Positions 36,652 through 44,958 of a stretch of 64,000 nucleotides of DNA are shown piece after piece. The position numbers were made by a program, and so were the translations under genes. The notes below the pieces were generated by a model, which saw nothing but the letters and a program-made list of their open reading frames with translations, was not told the origin of the DNA and made no database searches. The stretch comes from an uncultured Sulfurovum sp. (GTDB lineage Bacteria; Campylobacterota; Campylobacteria; Campylobacterales; Sulfurovaceae): assembly GCA_902727855.1 (NCBI GenBank), contig CACVAS010000036.1, positions 62,001 through 126,000 of the forward strand, in the 5' to 3' direction. Every line of letters begins with the position of its first letter. Position 1 is the first letter of the stretch.

Positions 36652-36796
36652 TAGACAGAAGTCCTACATGGCTACACTCCGTTCCGACCACTTCGGTTCC
36701 AAAGCTACAGACAACAAACTCTTGTTGTCTGTATACGCTTTTCACATCAAACTCAAATTTTTTACTGATTTTTTCTGTGAATACTTTATCTTTCAT
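36635..36796 (-). pseudogene. Remnant of a second CmoA N-terminus with embedded repeat
   Basis: A 53-codon frame from ATG 36796 begins Met-Lys-Asp-Lys-Val-Phe and matches the cmoA N-terminal stretch Asp-Lys-Val-Phe ... Ile-Ser-Lys-Lys-Phe-Glu-Phe-Asp for 17 residues, with many synonymous differences, then leaves homology exactly where the repeat at 36683-36744 begins and stops at 36635, overlapping the intact cmoA start in another frame. I read it as the broken start of an older or foreign cmoA allele. Confidence 0.7.
36683..36744. repeat. Dispersed 60-bp hairpin repeat, copy A
   Basis: Contains a perfect 12-bp stem (36706-36717 with 36722-36733, 4-base loop). Outer parts GGTTCC-A-AAGCTA and ACGCTT-T-TCA match copy B at 41893-41950, while the hairpin core differs. 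It separates the CmoA remnant from intact cmoA. Confidence 0.65.
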
Positions 36797-36829
36797 AGTG
36801 CCATTCTACCAAAAACTTCCTCTAAGACT

Positions 36830-37171
36830 CTATTCCATCTCTAAACTCATCAAATACATCTCTTCACCATCAATAACAGAAACATCTGTACTTTCACAAT
36901 GTAGGCATTGGTAACGTACTTCACTTTGTTCACTCTCTTTTTTGCAGACATTACAATGGAGTTTAAGATCTTGTAGGTTCATAACAAACTCCGCCCCATC
37001 ACAGACAGTCTTCTCTTTAAAAGTCTCAAAGGCTGTTTCAAGCAGATGGGGTTCTACCCCACTGAGTTTACCTATCTTTGTGACTACTTTTACCACTTTA
37101 CTTGCATCATTTGCCTTTGCATGACTTTCACACTGTTCAAGTAATGCTTGTACTATAGAGTATTCATGCAT
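36830..37171 (-). CDS. hypA: Hydrogenase nickel chaperone HypA
   Basis: 113 residues. Met-His-Glu-Tyr-Ser at the start holds the nickel-binding His2, and two CxxC pairs (Cys73/76 and Cys88/91) bind structural zinc. HypA hands nickel to the hydrogenase large subunit together with HypB. The frame follows hypE after 3 bases. Confidence 0.94.
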   Translation of the reverse strand: MHEYSIVQALLEQCESHAKANDASKVVKVVTKIGKLSGVEPHLLETAFETFKEKTVCDGAEFVMNLQDLKLHCNVCKKESEQSEVRYQCLHCESTDVSVIDGEEMYLMSLEME

Positions 37172-37174
37172 GGG

Positions 37175-38173
37175 TTAACATATCCTTGGTAAGAGTTCAC
37201 CTTTTGGCAGATCAAGGTAACGACTGCTTCCATAAGGTGAATGAAGTATCACTTTACCCTCTTTTTTCATACTCACTGCTCCAATGACAGTTGCTTTTTT
37301 TGTAGTTTCAAGTTTTTGTAGTGTCTCTATGGCTAACGGTGCATCTTTTGCAGGTAGTGCCAGAATACATGTTCCTTCATTGGCAAAATCAAACGCCTCA
37401 AAACCAAACAGCTCACAGATACCCTGCACTGCTTCATCTACAGGTACACTTTTCTCTTCTATCTCAATACACACAGCGCTTTGTTCTGCCCATTCATTGA
37501 GTACAGCAGAAAGTCCACCTCTTGTTGCATCTCGCAATGCAGAGATATTCACATTGCTCTCAATCAATGCATCAACTGCTGGCCACAAGGTCGCACAGTC
37601 ACTCTCTAGGTTACCTGTAATGCCCAACCCTTCACGTTCCATCAAGATAGCCGCACCATGTCTGCCTACATCCCCAGAAACGATGATGACATCACCTTCT
37701 TGTAGGTTATTGGCTGAGATGCCCTCTTTTTGTATCTCCCCTATGCCTGATGTGTTGATAAATATCTTATCTACTGCACCTTTGGGAACCACTTTTGTAT
37801 CTCCACAAACAATCTTCGCCGCAGAGTGTTCAAGTTCTTTTGCCATTGACTTCACTATGGTCTCCAAGTCATCAAACGCAAACCCCTCTTCTATCATAAA
37901 CGCTGTACTCAAGTAAAGTGGTTTTGCCCCCATCATCGCAAGGTCATTAACCGTACCAGCGATGGCAAGTTTACCGATGTCTCCACCACTAAAGAAGATA
38001 GGACTCACCGTAAAACTATCGGTGGTAAATGCTATCTTACCTTCTACTTCCAACACAGCAGCATCTTCAGCTGCGATGAGTATATCATTGGAAAAATAGC
38101 GATAAAACAAATCATGGATCAAACTGTTCGTCTCTTCTCCACCACCACCATGGCTTAGTTGTATCTGCTTCAT
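37175..38173 (-). CDS. hypE: Carbamoyl dehydratase HypE
   Basis: 332 residues with the PurM-like fold: an N-terminal His-Gly-Gly-Gly-Gly motif, Asp-Asp/Ala-Ala metal-binding loops, and the C-terminal Pro-Arg-Ile-Cys end whose cysteine accepts the carbamoyl group from HypF and is dehydrated to thiocyanate. Full length and intact. It overlaps the RhuM gene by 4 bases, so the inserted pair is translated as part of the operon. Confidence 0.95.
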   Translation of the reverse strand: MKQIQLSHGGGGEETNSLIHDLFYRYFSNDILIAAEDAAVLEVEGKIAFTTDSFTVSPIFFSGGDIGKLAIAGTVNDLAMMGAKPLYLSTAFMIEEGFAFDDLETIVKSMAKELEHSAAKIVCGDTKVVPKGAVDKIFINTSGIGEIQKEGISANNLQEGDVIIVSGDVGRHGAAILMEREGLGITGNLESDCATLWPAVDALIESNVNISALRDATRGGLSAVLNEWAEQSAVCIEIEEKSVPVDEAVQGICELFGFEAFDFANEGTCILALPAKDAPLAIETLQKLETTKKATVIGAVSMKKEGKVILHSPYGSSRYLDLPKGELLPRIC

Positions 38174-39168
38174 GTTTTGCCTTTCTGCTCTTTTAACATC
38201 TTAGCTGTACCAGCAATCTGTTTTATAAAATCCTCTTCAACTTTAGAGAGTTCATTTTTTGTTTTTTCTTTATATGATAAGTATTCTTCATTTGCTTTTT
38301 CAAGTGCTTTATCGTGACTAATTTTACCTGCATGGTTCAATATGTCTTTCCCAGTCATCTTTAAAAAGTCATCAAGTTTCTCTATCCAATTTTGCATATA
38401 CATTGGGTTTTGATCTAAGGCTTGGATTTCTGCTATTTCTATATAGGCGGTAACCATTCGATTCAATAGGTTTAATTCATCTTCATTCAAATAATTTTTA
38501 GCGATGCTTGTCTCTTGTTTTGTTGGTTTTGTGCCTTTAAAACTTGTAAGTCCCATATATGGCTTTTCACTGTCAACTCTTTGATACACTACCTCTGCTG
38601 CTGTATTGCCGTGAACTGCCCAGTGCATTTTATTTTGCACTGTTTGAAAAAACTGTACAGAAGTCTCTGATTTTGCATCATAGTCAATGCTAGTAGCATA
38701 AATATCAAGTACTTTTCGCCAAAACACTTTTTCTGAGGAACGTATATCACGAATACGTGCCAATAGTTCTTCAAAATAATTACCTCCACCAGCCTCTTTA
38801 AGTAATTCATCATTCATAGTAAACCCTTTTACTATGTACTCTCTAAGTCGTCCTGTTGCCCATTGGCGGAATTTTGTGCCTTGAAGTGATTTTACTCTAT
38901 ATCCTACAGATATTATGACATCAAGATTATAAAAATTAGTAGGTTTAGTAGAAAAATCGGAATTTCCGATTTTTCTCATGCTAGTATCTTTTTCAAGCTC
39001 GTTATCTCTATAAATATTTAAAATATGTTCATTAATCGTTGAACGGCTTTTTTGAAATAACTCTGCCATCTGTTCAATTGTAAGCCATACTGTTTCATCT
39101 TCAAGTCTTGTTTGGATCTTTGTTTGTCCATCTTCCGTTTGGTAAATTAGGATATTTGAATTAGTCAT
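38170..39168 (-). CDS. RhuM-family protein
   Basis: 332 residues of the RhuM (virulence RhuM) family. The N-terminal helix-turn-helix-like part carries Val-Trp-Leu-Thr ... Met-Ala-Glu-Leu-Phe and later Tyr-Asn-Leu-Asp-Val-Ile-Ile-Ser-Val-Gly-Tyr-Arg-Val; then Phe-Arg-Gln-Trp-Ala. The C-terminal third is helical. Known: RhuM-like genes were first named from a Salmonella pathogenicity island and are often found near mobile or restriction loci; the biochemical role is unclear. It sits inside the hyp operon, overlapping both neighbours (4 bases with hypE, 8 with 39161-40321). Confidence 0.85.
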   Translation of the reverse strand: MTNSNILIYQTEDGQTKIQTRLEDETVWLTIEQMAELFQKSRSTINEHILNIYRDNELEKDTSMRKIGNSDFSTKPTNFYNLDVIISVGYRVKSLQGTKFRQWATGRLREYIVKGFTMNDELLKEAGGGNYFEELLARIRDIRSSEKVFWRKVLDIYATSIDYDAKSETSVQFFQTVQNKMHWAVHGNTAAEVVYQRVDSEKPYMGLTSFKGTKPTKQETSIAKNYLNEDELNLLNRMVTAYIEIAEIQALDQNPMYMQNWIEKLDDFLKMTGKDILNHAGKISHDKALEKANEEYLSYKEKTKNELSKVEEDFIKQIAGTAKMLKEQKGKT

Positions 39169-40321
39169 TAGATTCCCTATCCTTTTTATTGTTATCTGCT
39201 TTTATAAATTTTTTTTTAATCTCTCTTCGTAATATTTGAATCTGTTCATTTTGAGCTTTGTTTTGTTTTATCAATACCTCAGTTAGTTTTTCTAGTTTTG
39301 AGTTTGTTTCAATAATGGAAAACTGAATGTTTTCATTGGTTTTAATCAGTAGATCAGAACCATTATCATGCCATACAGAATATGTAAATGCTATAGCTGT
39401 GATTAACGTTGACAAAACTGTTAAAATGATAATAATCTTTGTAAAAGTTAAGTTTTTTTGTGAATTTTGATTAGCGGAATCACTGGAGGTTTTAAGTTCA
39501 CTAGCTATCTGAACCTGCGTCTTATATACTTCTTCCATGAACGATACCGTCTGCTTCTCAGCTTCAATCATCAAATCTATTTTTGATGATAAATCTTTAA
39601 ATGGCGCTAATCGCCGTTTTTCTTGATCTTGTATCTGTTTAGAAAAATCATAGTCAAACTTTGGAAATGTAGAGTCTAAATTTTCAAACGATACAGCTTC
39701 TGAATTAAAGGACGTAGCCATTTCACCTATACTTCTAAAAGAATCAAAACTACTCTTTAATGATTCTCCCATTCCTATTGTTTTTAAAATATCACTAGAT
39801 AGTCCTGATGAAAAAGAAGAGAACATTTTTCTTGCTAGTTCATGATCTTTTTTATGCCTTTCCAATACCAGTCTATATACATACTCAATATAGGATTCGT
39901 TATCTTGTCTTAACAAAGATTCATCAATTTCTTCTTTTAAATATATTACAGGTGTAGCATCTTCTTTTTTTGAACTGCTTTTCCACTCCTTATAGAAAGA
40001 TGAATGCTCCTCAATGAAAAGTTTAGCAATCTCCTCAAGCTCATCTTTCGACAATTTATTTATATCCTCGCTCTTTAGTGTATATTCTTCTGGTCGCTCT
40101 AATTCTTCTCCAACTAAATCTTGCTTCAAATGTACAAAGAAAGGCAAATAACGTTTAAAAAACTCTTTACTTTCTAGTTCTTCCAGTTTCCTGCCAAGCT
40201 TCTTCTCTATTCCAATTATTTCTTTAACTCGAACTTTAAATAAATATAAATCACCTATAGAGGTCTGAATATTAGTAAATGATTTAGTACTTGTTCTGAG
40301 TTTCTTTATATCAACTGCCAT
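39161..40321 (-). CDS. Unknown coiled-coil protein with one C-terminal membrane helix
   Basis: 386 residues, unrecognised. Seen: charged, Lys/Glu-rich helical body with heptad-like stretches (about 30-75, 95-120, 215-275), a single hydrophobic helix near 294-316, and a strongly basic helical tail (330-386). GAGAGGA directly precedes the ATG. It overlaps the RhuM gene by 8 bases, so the two form a unit with its own AT-rich leader (40322-40436). The layout suggests a membrane-tethered partner of RhuM, but the function cannot be inferred. Relation to pore-type effectors is conceivable, not shown. Confidence 0.72.
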   Translation of the reverse strand: MAVDIKKLRTSTKSFTNIQTSIGDLYLFKVRVKEIIGIEKKLGRKLEELESKEFFKRYLPFFVHLKQDLVGEELERPEEYTLKSEDINKLSKDELEEIAKLFIEEHSSFYKEWKSSSKKEDATPVIYLKEEIDESLLRQDNESYIEYVYRLVLERHKKDHELARKMFSSFSSGLSSDILKTIGMGESLKSSFDSFRSIGEMATSFNSEAVSFENLDSTFPKFDYDFSKQIQDQEKRRLAPFKDLSSKIDLMIEAEKQTVSFMEEVYKTQVQIASELKTSSDSANQNSQKNLTFTKIIIILTVLSTLITAIAFTYSVWHDNGSDLLIKTNENIQFSIIETNSKLEKLTEVLIKQNKAQNEQIQILRREIKKKFIKADNNKKDRESND

Positions 40322-40436
40322 ACTTTTCCTCTCATAAGTTTTGTTCGTAATATATCTTTCATATATACTTAATAGTTTATATACTATTTTTTATAGTTAT
40401 TTTCTATAATATCACCCTACTAATCAATACATTCTA

Positions 40437-41558
40437 TCAAACCTCACCATACCGATAATAAGCATTACAAGCCCCTTCAGAACTCACCATACAAGACCCC
40501 ACAGGTGTGTTAGGTGTGCAGGCCGTGCCAAATACCCTACAGTCATTTGGTTTAGCAAGTCCTTTGAGGATAGTCCCACAGATGCAAAGTTTATGGTCAT
40601 CTATAGGTTCTGTGGGCAAGATGTCTGCAAATATTTTTTCTGCATCATATTTGGCATACTGCTCTCTTAGTACTAGTGCACTGTGAGGAATGTCACCTAT
40701 ACCGCGCCAACGAAAATGTACACGCGGTTCCATGAATTTATCTATCATTGCTTGTGCTTTGACATTACCTTCTAAGGTCACAGACCTACTATACTGAATC
40801 TCCATTTCACAACGATTTTCATTTTTCTGTTTAAGTATCATCAAAATACTCTGCATCACATCTACCGGTTCAAAACCACTGACTACCACTGGCGTAGCGT
40901 AGTTTTTAGGTAAAGACTCATAAATTTTAGCGCCGGAGATGACACTCACATGTGCTGGTCCGATAAAAGCATTGATCTGTGCTTGACCATCTGCCATGAT
41001 GGCATCTACGGCAGGTGGTACAAGTACATGATTGATGTGAAAATAGAGATTGCTAATACCACGTTTTTCCATCTGTTCCAAAACGGCTGCTGTCATAGGC
41101 GTAGTGGTCTCAAACCCTATGGCAAAGAAAATGACCTTTTTATCAAGATTTTCAAGTGCTATTTTTATGGCATCTAAAGGTGAGTAAAGTGCTCTAATGT
41201 CATAGCCATTTGCACGCTCTACTGCCAAAGAACTTTTAGAACCTGGTACACGTATCATATCTCCAAGTGTGAGTAAAATGCTGTCTTCTACATGTGCGAG
41301 TGCTATGGCATGGTCTATACGCTCTTTAGGCATAATGCACACAGGACAACCAGGCCCATGTATGAAGTCGATGTTCTTTGGAAGTAACTGCTTCAGTCCA
41401 TACTTCATAATAGTATGCGTATGTCCACCACACACTTCCATGATCTTTAACGGTTCTTTTAAGTGTTTTGCTTCTTCATTGATAGCCCATGCTAACGCTT
41501 TGATGGTGTCGGGATCACGAAAACCATTATAAAGATCTTTTAACTCAAGTTCGCTCAT
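40437..41558 (-). CDS. hypD: Hydrogenase maturation protein HypD
   Basis: 373 residues. Landmarks: Cys-Gly-Gly-His near residue 42, Gly-Cys-Pro-Val-Cys near 70, and late cysteines at Cys-Ile-Cys-Gly, Thr-Ala-Cys-Thr-Pro and Gly-Ser-Cys-Met that hold the [4Fe-4S] cluster. HypD with HypC builds the Fe(CN)2CO unit. It overlaps hypC by 4 bases, showing coupling. Confidence 0.95.
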   Translation of the reverse strand: MSELELKDLYNGFRDPDTIKALAWAINEEAKHLKEPLKIMEVCGGHTHTIMKYGLKQLLPKNIDFIHGPGCPVCIMPKERIDHAIALAHVEDSILLTLGDMIRVPGSKSSLAVERANGYDIRALYSPLDAIKIALENLDKKVIFFAIGFETTTPMTAAVLEQMEKRGISNLYFHINHVLVPPAVDAIMADGQAQINAFIGPAHVSVISGAKIYESLPKNYATPVVVSGFEPVDVMQSILMILKQKNENRCEMEIQYSRSVTLEGNVKAQAMIDKFMEPRVHFRWRGIGDIPHSALVLREQYAKYDAEKIFADILPTEPIDDHKLCICGTILKGLAKPNDCRVFGTACTPNTPVGSCMVSSEGACNAYYRYGEV

Positions 41559-41842
41559 CCCTCGCCTCGAGCATCACAGTTATCATCCTCTTCTATGACC
41601 TGCCGTCGTTCTTCCTCTTCCATGGCTTCGAGCATCTCTTTGTAGACTTCTAAACTCTGTAGTGCTTCTGCTTCGTCTATCTTATTCATAGCAAACCCCA
41701 CATGAATGAGTATATAATCGCCTATGTCTACCACGTCAGGCATCAAGTCAAGACTTACCTGCCGTTTAATGCCCATGGTATCAACTGTAGCCATATTGTC
41801 TTCATCTATCTCAACTATTTTTGACGGTATAGAAAGACACAT
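41555..41842 (-). CDS. hypC: Hydrogenase maturation chaperone HypC
   Basis: 95 residues from ATG 41842. Met-Cys-Leu-Ser-Ile-Pro at the start supplies the essential Cys2, exposed after methionine removal. A longer reading frame from 41890 would bury this cysteine, so it is rejected. HypC carries the iron-cyanide-CO precursor between HypD and the large subunit. It has an acidic tail of about 25 residues. The spacer to hypB contains the hairpin repeat copy B. Confidence 0.94.
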   Translation of the reverse strand: MCLSIPSKIVEIDEDNMATVDTMGIKRQVSLDLMPDVVDIGDYILIHVGFAMNKIDEAEALQSLEVYKEMLEAMEEEERRQVIEEDDNCDARGEG

Positions 41843-41892
41843 AAAAAATCCTTTTTTATCATTTAGTCTCCGACGTCGGTGCATAAGCACAA

Positions 41893-41950
41893 CGACTCTG
41901 GTTCCGAAGCTAACAACGTGAAACTATTCACCTTGTCTAAACGCTTCTCA
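41893..41950. repeat. Dispersed hairpin repeat, copy B
   Basis: Shares GGTTCC-G-AAGCTA and ACGCTT-C-TCA borders with copy A. The inner hairpin (41913-41936) pairs ACAA/TTGT and GTGAA/TTCAC with one mismatch and a 4-base loop. On the minus strand it begins inside hypB and supplies its last codons and stop, then fills the hypB-hypC spacer. Confidence 0.6.
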
Positions 41951-42719
41951 TACTTCGTTTAAATTCAATCCACTCTATGACTTTTTGTATACTTGCATCA
42001 TCTTTGGTATTGACCTCTAAAATGTCAACGTTAGGTTTGATTTTTCTTGCTTCTGTTTTTTCATGCTCAATGTCATAGTCAAAATGAGGCAACAGATCTG
42101 TTTTGGTGATGAGAATCAAGTCAGCCTTGGCAAACATCACTGGATACTTTTCTATCTTATCTCCGCCTTCAGGAATGGAGACTAGGACAATGTTCAGATG
42201 TGTACCCACATCATAAGAGGCAGGACACACAAGGTTTCCTACATTTTCTACAAAACAGACATCTAGGTCTGTAAGAGGCATAGCATGTAGACCTTTATGC
42301 ACCATAAAAGCATCTAGGTGACAGGCAGAACCTGTTTGTATCTGAAAGGCGGGTATCCCTTTTGCTTTGATGCGGTCTGCATCACGACTTGTCTCCAGGT
42401 CACCTTCAATCACACCAAACTTGAACTTCGCCAAATCTGCCATTTTTTCAAGCAGTGCCGTCTTTCCAGACCCTGGAGAACTCATGAGGTTTATTGCCAG
42501 TACCCCATGACTGTCAAAATGACTACGGTTATGCCCAGCTTCATGGTCATTTTTATCTAATATCTTACTAATGACTGCTATGGTTTTAGTGTCATTGAGT
42601 TGAGGGTTATGATGTAAATGTTCATGTGCTTTTTGGTGTGTGTGAGAATGTTCCTCCTCACCTTCATGTGTGTGTGCTACAGCACCTTCTGTTATACTAC
42701 ATCCGCAATCTGTACACAT
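41937..42719 (-). CDS. hypB: Nickel GTPase HypB
   Basis: 260 residues. An N-terminal Cys-x-x-Cys-Gly-Cys motif and a His-rich segment (about 15-38) store nickel; the GTPase core has the P-loop Ser-Ser-Pro-Gly-Ser-Gly-Lys-Thr near residue 80, Asp/Glu switch and Thr-Lys-Thr-Asp near 205. HypB drives nickel transfer with HypA. The last residues (Met-Arg-Ser-Val) are encoded by repeat copy B. Confidence 0.94.
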   Translation of the reverse strand: MCTDCGCSITEGAVAHTHEGEEEHSHTHQKAHEHLHHNPQLNDTKTIAVISKILDKNDHEAGHNRSHFDSHGVLAINLMSSPGSGKTALLEKMADLAKFKFGVIEGDLETSRDADRIKAKGIPAFQIQTGSACHLDAFMVHKGLHAMPLTDLDVCFVENVGNLVCPASYDVGTHLNIVLVSIPEGGDKIEKYPVMFAKADLILITKTDLLPHFDYDIEHEKTEARKIKPNVDILEVNTKDDASIQKVIEWIEFKRSMRSV

Positions 42720-42728
42720 CTCTTTCTC

Positions 42729-43373
42729 CTACCCTACTAATATGTTTGTTCCAACTACCAGTGAAATGATTCCTGCAGCCGTAAACGCTCTTCTTACATT
42801 TGTAAGGTTTCCTAAGAAGTTTTGATTGATATAAAGCATCACAATACCAAATAGACCAAAGATCAACATCACACCCAGTGTAAATGCGCCTACCATCATA
42901 AAGTCCACTTGCGCACCTTGTACTACACCAAGGGTAATGAGCATACCTCTCACGCCTCCAGCACCCATAAGAAGCCCTAATGTCAGTGACGAACTTTTGG
43001 CTACCGCATCACCCTCATGCTCATGTGATTTCCCAAACCAGATGTGGATGTGTTGTTTACCTTCATGTTCGTGTGTACGAAGCTGTATGCGATTTGCATA
43101 GACCATATAGAATAGGTAAAGTCCCATCGCTATGATAACCGTAGCTGAAATGACATCACCATACGATAGTATCTCTTCTGAGATAGAGATACTCTGAAGC
43201 ACTTTTGCAAAGATAAAAAGACTCACCCCATGCCCTATGGCAAAAAGTGCGGTGATCATAAATGTCTTTTGCTTGTTCTTCCCTATGGAAAAGTCTGCAA
43301 TCGCCGTAAGATGGTCAGGTCCAAAGGCATGAAGCACACCATACCAAAATACTAAAAGTAGTGATAACTCCAT
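42729..43373 (-). CDS. NiCoT/UreH-like nickel permease
   Basis: 214 residues with six hydrophobic segments. His-Ala-Phe-Gly-Pro-Asp-His near residue 15-21 is the HX4DH signature of nickel/cobalt transporters. A His-rich loop (about 98-118) lies between segments, as in RcnA/NiCoT-type proteins. Location just before hypB fits delivery of nickel for hydrogenase. Direction (uptake or efflux) is not certain; the hyp context favours uptake. Confidence 0.83.
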   Translation of the reverse strand: MELSLLLVFWYGVLHAFGPDHLTAIADFSIGKNKQKTFMITALFAIGHGVSLFIFAKVLQSISISEEILSYGDVISATVIIAMGLYLFYMVYANRIQLRTHEHEGKQHIHIWFGKSHEHEGDAVAKSSSLTLGLLMGAGGVRGMLITLGVVQGAQVDFMMVGAFTLGVMLIFGLFGIVMLYINQNFLGNLTNVRRAFTAAGIISLVVGTNILVG

Positions 43374-43484
43374 TTTCTCTCCTTAAAATAAATACATATT
43401 TACTATGATAGTCTTTAAACATTATGTACGTATTAAAAAAATCATTTCTACTCTATTTTAAGGACTAAAAAGTATACTCTTATT

Positions 43485-44108
43485 ATGAAATGTATCTATT
43501 GTGATCACCCTTATACCTATCTACTAGGAGACGATCAACGTAAGTGCGGAAACTGCAAGAGAAAATTTAGCCAAAAAAAGCTAGAACGTGAAGCAAAACT
43601 CTTCACACATTTTAAAAATGGGAACACTGCCAGAGAGACTGCCCTAAATACCAAAATGCACTTTTCCACCGTGCAAAAGTACTTTGAAAAATTTAGAAGA
43701 AACCTTGCACTAGAAGCAGATACCCTCTACAGGGACAATGCCCACAGAGTCACTGGGTATGACGAGTATCTCTACCTCCCAAAAAGTCTTAAAATAGAAG
43801 AAAACATACACAAATTACAGCACTTTCTTACCCTCTCTTATGATAGCAAGGTCTATAACCTCATGATGCCACGTGCAAGGGCAATGCCCTTAGAAGATGA
43901 CGAAGAAAAAGAAAATAAACTCAGACTCAAGTACCTCAAATTCAATAAAGTAGCTAAACACTCTACAGCACAGTCCACCATCACAAATTTTTGGGACTAT
44001 TTTGAGGCATTCATATTACAGTACAAGGGAGTAAGTGATGAACAATTTATCTTTTATCTGAAAGAAGCAGAGTGGCGGTTTAATACGATTAGCAACATAT
44101 CGTCTTAG
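43485..44108 (+). CDS. Transposase-derived zinc-ribbon protein (IS1595-like remnant)
   Basis: 207 residues. Cys3/Cys6 and Cys21/Cys24 form an N-terminal zinc ribbon, followed by a helix-turn-helix (about 48-75). The C-terminus has a Phe-Trp ... Glu-Trp-Arg-Phe-Asn end like IS1595/ISXO2 transposases. I see no clear DDE catalytic centre, and no terminal inverted repeats were found around it. It reads divergently from the nickel permease (111 bases). It could be a domesticated DNA-binding protein, possibly a regulator of the nickel genes, which is inference. Confidence 0.6.
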   Translation: MKCIYCDHPYTYLLGDDQRKCGNCKRKFSQKKLEREAKLFTHFKNGNTARETALNTKMHFSTVQKYFEKFRRNLALEADTLYRDNAHRVTGYDEYLYLPKSLKIEENIHKLQHFLTLSYDSKVYNLMMPRARAMPLEDDEEKENKLRLKYLKFNKVAKHSTAQSTITNFWDYFEAFILQYKGVSDEQFIFYLKEAEWRFNTISNISS

Positions 44109-44364
44109 ATAACACATTCAAGAAGAAAAGAATGCGTTTAGATTTTCCAAGTAATTGCCTAAGAAGTTGCATAGTTTTCATGAGTACAGATACTTTCCAT
44201 AAAACTGATAAAAAAGAAGTGAAAATATGACACCTACGTATATTCAGTTGAAATAGTCAACTATTTTTTGTATACTACACGATAATTTACAAAAGGGTTG
44301 GAGGATCTTTTATACCTCTAATAACGAAGTATATTTCACTATCAAAAAACAAATAGGAGAAAAA
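44109..44364. other. Intergenic leader upstream of hupE pair
   Basis: 256 AT-rich bases. It holds the stem-loop at 44246-44262 and, near the hupE start, a second small stem GAGG/CCTC (44299-44318) before the ribosome site AGGAG at 44356-44360. An unsupported 32-codon frame opens at 44132. No riboswitch was recognised. Confidence 0.4.
44246..44269 (+). terminator. Stem-loop with T-run
   Basis: AGTTGA/TCAACT with a 5-base loop (44246-44262) followed by ATTTTTTG. Likely terminates transcripts from the transposase-derived gene before hupE. Confidence 0.5.
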
Positions 44365-44958
44365 ATGAATACTCGAAACTTTTCATCTCTGGTGATTTTA
44401 ACACTCTTCATGGCTTACACTTCTACCGTAAGCGCACATGAAAGTACAGGTATCAGTGGAGGCTTTATTAGTGGTTTTCTCCACCCAATTCTTGGTTGGG
44501 ATCATGTCGTAGCAATGGTTGCCGTTGGATTGTGGGGAGCATTTTTAGGCAAACCTGCAATCTGGGTTCTCCCAGTCATTTTTCCTCTGGTTATGGCTTT
44601 TGGTGGAGCACTTGGTGTCATAGGTGTGCCAATTCCGGCAGTAGAAACGGGTATTGCCGCATCTGCTCTCGTGTTGGGTATTATGGTTGCTTTTGCAGTC
44701 CGTCCACCTATATGGGTCGCAGGAGTCATAGTTGGTGCTTTTGCCATTTTTCACGGTCATGCACACGGTACAGAATTGCCAAATTCGGCAAATCCATTGG
44801 CATATAGCGTCGGATTTGTTTTATCTACAGGCTTACTTCATTTGTTGGGTATTGCTTTTGGTCTGCTGGTACACTGGCCTGCTGGAAAAATCGCTGTTCG
44901 AGTTGGCGGTGGATTGATTGCACTTGCTGGAGTTGGTTTCCTTGCCGGTATCCTATGA
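44365..44958 (+). CDS. HupE/UreJ-family nickel transporter, first copy
   Basis: 197 residues: a signal-like first helix, then about six hydrophobic segments. His-Pro-Ile-Leu-Gly-Trp-Asp-His near residue 41 is the HupE motif (HPxxGxDH), and a second His cluster with His-Gly-His-Ala-His lies near 131. HupE proteins import nickel for hydrogenase. Base use is visibly more GC-rich than the neighbouring genes, suggesting transfer. AGGAG precedes the ATG. It overlaps the second copy by 4 bases. Confidence 0.86.
   Translation: MNTRNFSSLVILTLFMAYTSTVSAHESTGISGGFISGFLHPILGWDHVVAMVAVGLWGAFLGKPAIWVLPVIFPLVMAFGGALGVIGVPIPAVETGIAASALVLGIMVAFAVRPPIWVAGVIVGAFAIFHGHAHGTELPNSANPLAYSVGFVLSTGLLHLLGIAFGLLVHWPAGKIAVRVGGGLIALAGVGFLAGIL

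Noticed and set aside
37284-37916. 210-codon plus-strand frame opposite hypE
   Set aside because: Shadow of hypE codon bias; no ribosome site and composition low in family-like motifs; hypE is clear on the other strand.
41843-41890. Longer start for hypC
   Set aside because: Would bury the essential second-position cysteine of HypC.
44132-44230. 32-codon ORF upstream of hupE
   Set aside because: No ribosome site, no recognisable product, probably chance in AT-rich leader.
43374-44364. Active insertion sequence around the transposase-like gene
   Set aside because: No terminal inverted repeats or target duplication seen; DDE motif not visible.
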